Positions 60,288 to 64,000 of a stretch of 64,000 bases of DNA are shown here, piece by piece. The notes beneath the pieces were generated by a model. That model did not search any database and was not told the DNA's origin. It saw only the letters and a program-made list of their open reading frames with translations. The stretch is from assembly GCF_024347335.1 (NCBI RefSeq), contig NZ_AP025463.1, forward strand, positions 3,286,001 to 3,350,000, written 5' to 3'. Position numbers and translations under genes: made by a program. Position 1 is the stretch's first letter, and every line of letters starts with the position of its first letter. This DNA comes from Vibrio celticus (GTDB taxonomy: Bacteria > Pseudomonadota > Gammaproteobacteria > Enterobacterales > Vibrionaceae).

Positions 60288-60731
60288 TGGGGAATCTCCA
60301 CTGACTTATTGTTCACTTGATTAATCCATTTTTAATCAAGCATTTATTGTCCTTTATTCAACAGCTACCCATGTTAAATCAATGTCATAACTGTACTATT
60401 GAATATAAGCCGCTAAATCATAAAGAGCAATGGAAAAGCCGAAGATCAGATACGGGATGCGAGTAACGAGAGAAGAAGAGAAAAAAACAGAGACCGAAAC
60501 CTCCGCTCTAACGCTTATTATTCCAAACAAAAATCTAGGCGAGAAAATCAGCATGTTTCACAAGCTTATAGCCCACACACTTATTGCCGCATCTAAAGCG
60601 ATGTCATCCTAAAAAATTTATTGATAAAAGCTCAACAGACCTCAGGTATTCAAAAACTAATGTTCGTTAAATTCTGAAAATAAACTAAATTTTAATATAG
60701 GAATAGAACAATATGAAACAGTGGGAGTATC
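60288..60731. other. Intergenic region with decayed copy of the groL terminator repeat
   Basis: 444 non-coding bases. Bases 60441-60510 resemble 63191-63258 in the same orientation (shared CAGATACGGGAT, then GAGACCGAA). The stem of the terminator is damaged here. The histidine kinase ribosome binding site (GTGGGAG) is at the right end. Confidence 0.6.
60441..60510 (+). repeat. Direct repeat, left copy (degenerate)
   Basis: Aligns with 63191-63258: CAGATACGGGATGCGAG here, CAGATACGGGATTCGAA there, then A-rich DNA and GAGACCGAA. Flanks the histidine kinase gene on the left. Confidence 0.6.
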
Positions 60732-63152
60732 ATGGTTAAGGAACCTACGAATAAACAGACCATTAAAGCGATTATTTCGCGTGGTTTTTTGGCTATCATG
60801 TTATTTTTAGGCCTTTATATCTATGTTAGCCATGTTCTGAAGAACAAAGAGCAGGACATGATTAATCTCCAGCTCAGTCTTTCTGAAGCTTATGGCGTTA
60901 TGCTCTCTGTCAGACGACAAGAGCAGCAGTTTGTTTCCACAAGGCAACCAGAGATTCAAGAACAACTCAATATAAAGCGAAGTCAGCTGATCGAAAAGCT
61001 GGCTGAGATCGATGGGAAAATCGTACGAAGCGACCTCAATATTTCTTTTAATTATGCCAAAGTTGTCGAGTATCTCGACGAGTACCACACCGCCTTTACA
61101 TTATTAGCCCTTGAGTTAGTCAGCATACATGGCAAGAGGGACCAAATTGGGCTCATTGAGAAACTAAAAAATGCAGCGTTGATACTTGAGCGCTTCGTAC
61201 ATGAATCCAATAATGTGCAGCTTGAAGAATTGACTTTAGAAACACAAGATCTCATGTATCAGTTCTTTACCGATTTTGATCAGACAACATTAGATAAGAT
61301 TGTCGATTCATTGTTCAAAATCCAAGATGAAATAGAACAGAATTCCCCAACGATCAGTGCATTAGCTTCGTTTAATAATTTTAAACGCCACTTTTGGCGA
61401 TTGCAGCGAGGGTTAAAGAGTGTCGGGTACAGCTCTGATAGCGGCCTCAAAGGAGAACTCACCAGCAGTATTTATCATGTTGAAGATGAGCTCAACTTAC
61501 TTTTCACCGAAACACCCAAGCAGATCGCAGAGAGCCTGACGCAGATAAAGTTGTACAGCTACTTATCGACAGCCGCATTAGGAGGGGTGACGTTACTGGT
61601 GCTGCTTTATGTTGTGTGGCGTGCCAGTCAACTTGAAACTCAATTGATTGTTTCACAAGAGAAAGCACGACAAGCAAACCGTGCAAAAAGTGCCTTTCTT
61701 GCCAATATGTCTCATGAGATACGGACACCGCTTAATGGCGTGATTGGTATGTCAGAAATACTGGCAGAAACCAAACTATCCGCAGAACAGAAAGACTGCC
61801 TTGGGACTATCTATACCTCTTCTCAAACCTTACTTATGTTGATCAACGATGTTCTCGATCTGTCCAAAATTGAATCGGGTAAACTGGAAATTAATCCACA
61901 TACGACAGACTTAAGAGAGCTGCTGTTTGATAGCGTGACTCTGATTTCTTCTAAAGCTTATCAAAAGCAGATTAAGTTGGAAGTTGAAATTGATGGCGAG
62001 CTCCCAGAGTACATTCATGTTGATGGGAATAAGATTCGCCAAGTGTTGATGAATTTAGCCTCAAATGCGATCAAATTTACAGAACAAGGCTCTATCGTAT
62101 TCACCGCTAAACGGCTTCCATCATTGGAAACAGAGTGTGTGGTCGAGTTTTCTGTTCGAGATACAGGTATTGGTATCGCAGCAGACCAACAAGAGCACAT
62201 TTTCAAAGCGTTTTGCCAAGAAGATACCAACATCACCTCCAATATTGCGGGGACCGGATTAGGGCTTAGTATTTCGTCACGTATGGTGGAAATGATGGGA
62301 GGCTCGATAAGCGTTGAGTCAGAGAAAGACGTGGGCAGTTGCTTTCATTTCCAATTAACCGTAGTGCCATCAGATCATTCTGAACATAAAAATCGTAAAC
62401 AAACCGTTGTCTATTATTCAGATGCGCCATCGAAACTTTTACTCGATGACTTGTTCCGCCTTGGTTACTCACCACAACTAAAATCAATCGAAACAAACTT
62501 GGTGGCAACTGACCTCCCAGAGATCGCTTTGATGGAAGATATTAACCAAGCCAAAACACTGCATCGCTTAGCACCAGAGGTGAAAATCATCATAGTGAAA
62601 GATAATCTTAGTGATCCTATGAGTGAGTGTCATTTTATCTCAGGCTATGTGACTCTTCCTATGCTCGGTTCCCGCTTAAGTAGCATGTTGAACTCCGTGC
62701 TTGAAAGGTCACAGCCACACCCCCCTCAACATCAACCAGAGCCGATAGAAGCGACTGTACGTCAAAAAGTCCTCGTAGTTGAAGATAACCGCGTAAACCA
62801 GAAGGTGGTATGTATCAATTTAGATAAGTTAGGGATTGAATATTGGGTTGCCAATGATGGACAAGAAGCGATTGATTTATATAAAGAGCATCATCAAGAC
62901 ATCGGCCTTATCTTGATGGACTGCATGATGCCGAATGTAGATGGCTTTGAGGCAACAGAGCGAATCAGGCGCTATGAAGAAAACCTGCAACTTCAGGCAA
63001 CACATATCCTCGCTTTAACGGCATCCGTGCTCGATGATGATATTAAACATTGCTTCGAGTGTGGAATGAACGATTATCTTCCAAAACCATTTAAGCGTGA
63101 CATGATGCTGCAAAAAATTGATGAACAACAGTTTACGCACAAGGCAGGCTGA
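60732..63152 (+). CDS. Hybrid sensor histidine kinase
   Basis: 806-residue membrane kinase. TM1 about 17-35; periplasmic helical sensor about 36-278; TM2 about 280-298; HisKA with SHEIRTPLNGVIGMSE (phospho-His about 328); HATPase with NLASNAIKFTEQG, DTGIGIAADQQEHIFKAF and GTGLGLSISSRMVEMMGGSI; a degenerate receiver-like stretch about 555-665 without an acceptor Asp; and a complete receiver from about 678 (VLVVEDNRVNQ, LMDCMMPNVDGFEAT with Asp about 730, LTAS, LPKPF). No Hpt domain, so a separate Hpt protein is expected. No response regulator adjacent. Flanked by direct repeats. Confidence 0.93.
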   Translation: MVKEPTNKQTIKAIISRGFLAIMLFLGLYIYVSHVLKNKEQDMINLQLSLSEAYGVMLSVRRQEQQFVSTRQPEIQEQLNIKRSQLIEKLAEIDGKIVRSDLNISFNYAKVVEYLDEYHTAFTLLALELVSIHGKRDQIGLIEKLKNAALILERFVHESNNVQLEELTLETQDLMYQFFTDFDQTTLDKIVDSLFKIQDEIEQNSPTISALASFNNFKRHFWRLQRGLKSVGYSSDSGLKGELTSSIYHVEDELNLLFTETPKQIAESLTQIKLYSYLSTAALGGVTLLVLLYVVWRASQLETQLIVSQEKARQANRAKSAFLANMSHEIRTPLNGVIGMSEILAETKLSAEQKDCLGTIYTSSQTLLMLINDVLDLSKIESGKLEINPHTTDLRELLFDSVTLISSKAYQKQIKLEVEIDGELPEYIHVDGNKIRQVLMNLASNAIKFTEQGSIVFTAKRLPSLETECVVEFSVRDTGIGIAADQQEHIFKAFCQEDTNITSNIAGTGLGLSISSRMVEMMGGSISVESEKDVGSCFHFQLTVVPSDHSEHKNRKQTVVYYSDAPSKLLLDDLFRLGYSPQLKSIETNLVATDLPEIALMEDINQAKTLHRLAPEVKIIIVKDNLSDPMSECHFISGYVTLPMLGSRLSSMLNSVLERSQPHPPQHQPEPIEATVRQKVLVVEDNRVNQKVVCINLDKLGIEYWVANDGQEAIDLYKEHHQDIGLILMDCMMPNVDGFEATERIRRYEENLQLQATHILALTASVLDDDIKHCFECGMNDYLPKPFKRDMMLQKIDEQQFTHKAG

Positions 63153-63190
63153 CCAAGGAGCTTTGGAAAAAAAGAGTGATGGTGAAGCTG

Positions 63191-63258
63191 AAATACAGAT
63201 ACGGGATTCGAATATACGAGATGCGAAAAACAAAAACGGAGACCGAAGTCTCCGTTTT
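63191..63258 (+). repeat. Direct repeat, right copy (includes groL terminator)
   Basis: Contains CAGATACGGGATTCGAA followed by an intact terminator. Partner of 60441-60510. Confidence 0.6.
63232..63258 (-). terminator. Terminator of groL
   Basis: Stem AAAACGGAGAC / GTCTCCGTTTT with CGAA loop; runs of A and T on either side, 29 bases beyond the groL stop. It can also stop the rightward kinase transcript. Confidence 0.9.
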
Positions 63259-63286
63259 CAATTTCACTATGGATAGCGAGGGATGA

Positions 63287-64000
63287 TTACATCATGCCGC
63301 CCATGCCACCCATACCGCCCATGCCGCCCATATCAGGCATTGCAGGCGCTGAATCTTGAGGCTTGTCTGTCACCATCGCTTCTGTTGTGATCATAAGACC
63401 GGCAACTGATGCTGCGAACTGAAGTGCGCTGCGAGTTACCTTAGTTGGATCTAGGATACCCATAGCAATCATGTCGCCGTATTCGCCAGTAGCCGCGTTG
63501 TAACCGTAGTTACCTTCGCCAGCACGAACGTTGTTAGCAACTACTGATTCTTCATCACCAGCGTTCTTAGTGATTTGACGAATCGGAGCTTCCATTGCAC
63601 GCAGTGCAACACGGATACCTACGTTTTGCTCTTCGTTGTCGCCTTCAAGGCCAGCAACTTTAGATGCAGCGCGGATAAGTGCAACACCACCACCAGCAAC
63701 CACACCCTCTTCAACTGCAGCGCGAGTCGCGTGAAGTGCATCTTCAACGCGGTCTTTCTTCTCTTTCATCTCAACTTCAGTCGCAGCGCCTACTTTGATT
63801 ACTGCAACACCGCCAGCTAGCTTAGCTACTCGCTCTTGAAGTTTTTCTTTATCGTAGTCAGACGTTGCATCTTCGATTTGTTGACGAATTTGAGAAACAC
63901 GACCTTGGATCATCACTTCGTCGCCCGCACCATCGATGATAGTCGAGTTTTCTTTAGTGATAGTAATACGCTTAGCTTGACCTAGGTCTTCTAGCGTTAC
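63287..64000 (-). CDS. groL: Chaperonin GroEL, C-terminal part (cut by window edge)
   Basis: 238 codons of the 60-kDa chaperonin, open to the right edge. The visible part begins VTLEDLGQAKRITITKENSTIIDG, passes RVSQIRQQIEDATSDYDKEKLQERVAKLAGGVAVIKVGAATEVEMKEKKDRVEDALHATRAAVEEGVVAGGG and ends with the Gly/Met repeats GMGGMGGMGGMM typical of the main GroEL. Covers the end of the apical, the intermediate and the second equatorial segment. Confidence 0.98.
   Translation of the reverse strand, partial: VTLEDLGQAKRITITKENSTIIDGAGDEVMIQGRVSQIRQQIEDATSDYDKEKLQERVAKLAGGVAVIKVGAATEVEMKEKKDRVEDALHATRAAVEEGVVAGGGVALIRAASKVAGLEGDNEEQNVGIRVALRAMEAPIRQITKNAGDEESVVANNVRAGEGNYGYNAATGEYGDMIAMGILDPTKVTRSALQFAASVAGLMITTEAMVTDKPQDSAPAMPDMGGMGGMGGMGGMM

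Noticed and set aside
60430..60612. 60-codon frame MEKPKIRYGMRV...
   Set aside because: Most of it is the degenerate terminator repeat; no ribosome binding site and composition is low-complexity.

Overview
This window is a piece of a Vibrio main chromosome, most likely from the Splendidus clade. The evidence is a sodium-motor gene (motX) beside purA, Vibrio-type gene content, and gene order that matches the 94-minute region of Escherichia coli (groL, efp/epmB, frd/epmA, psd, rsgA, orn, glycine tRNAs, queG, tsaE, amiB, mutL, miaA, hfq, hflXKC, yjeT, purA, rnr, rlmB, rpsF operon, dnaB, alr, pgi, zur, dusA, pspG). Most of it is conserved core genome; the accessory DNA is small and sits at joints of this order.

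Region by region. 1-6.4 kb: a partial hypothetical gene, an outer membrane barrel, pspG (with a sigma-54 promoter), dusA, zur-cheX, pgi and yjbQ. 6.5-11.3 kb: dnaB, alr and a POTRA-less Omp85-like barrel read leftward, next to a DUF481 outer membrane protein. 11.4-16.4 kb: ribosomal genes rpsF-rpsR-rplI (no priB between rpsF and rpsR), then rlmB and rnr. 16.6-20.9 kb: an exported MTA/SAH-deaminase-like amidohydrolase with a PurR-like box, motX, a MITE-like element, purA and yjeT. 21.0-22.6 kb: a complete IS50-type insertion sequence sitting in the hairpin of the former hflC/yjeT terminator. 22.6-33.5 kb: the tsaE-amiB-mutL-miaA-hfq-hflX-hflK-hflC cluster and the divergent queG.

33.5-36.3 kb: a 630-bp non-coding region with four DnaA boxes and GATC-bearing direct repeats, followed by 16 tRNA genes (nine Gly-GCC and seven initiator Met, almost perfectly alternating) under one strong promoter. 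In E. coli the DnaA-titration locus datA lies, as I recall, between queG and the glyV tRNA cluster, so this region is a positional and sequence candidate for a Vibrio datA. I consider it the best find in the window.

36.3-49 kb: orn, rsgA, psd, a DASS-family transporter, a chemoreceptor, an EamA transporter, epmA and the fumarate reductase operon frdABCD with an FNR-like site. 49-54.8 kb: one very large lipoprotein gene (about 1918 codons) with two clusters of calcium-type DxDxDG repeats and a 140-residue tandem duplication. 55-64 kb: efp and epmB (with epmA this gives the enzymes for the beta-lysylation step of EF-P), a type IV pilin-like protein, an MgtC-like membrane protein, a GGDEF diguanylate cyclase, a small exported repeat protein, a hybrid histidine kinase flanked by direct repeats, and the 3' part of groL running off the right edge.
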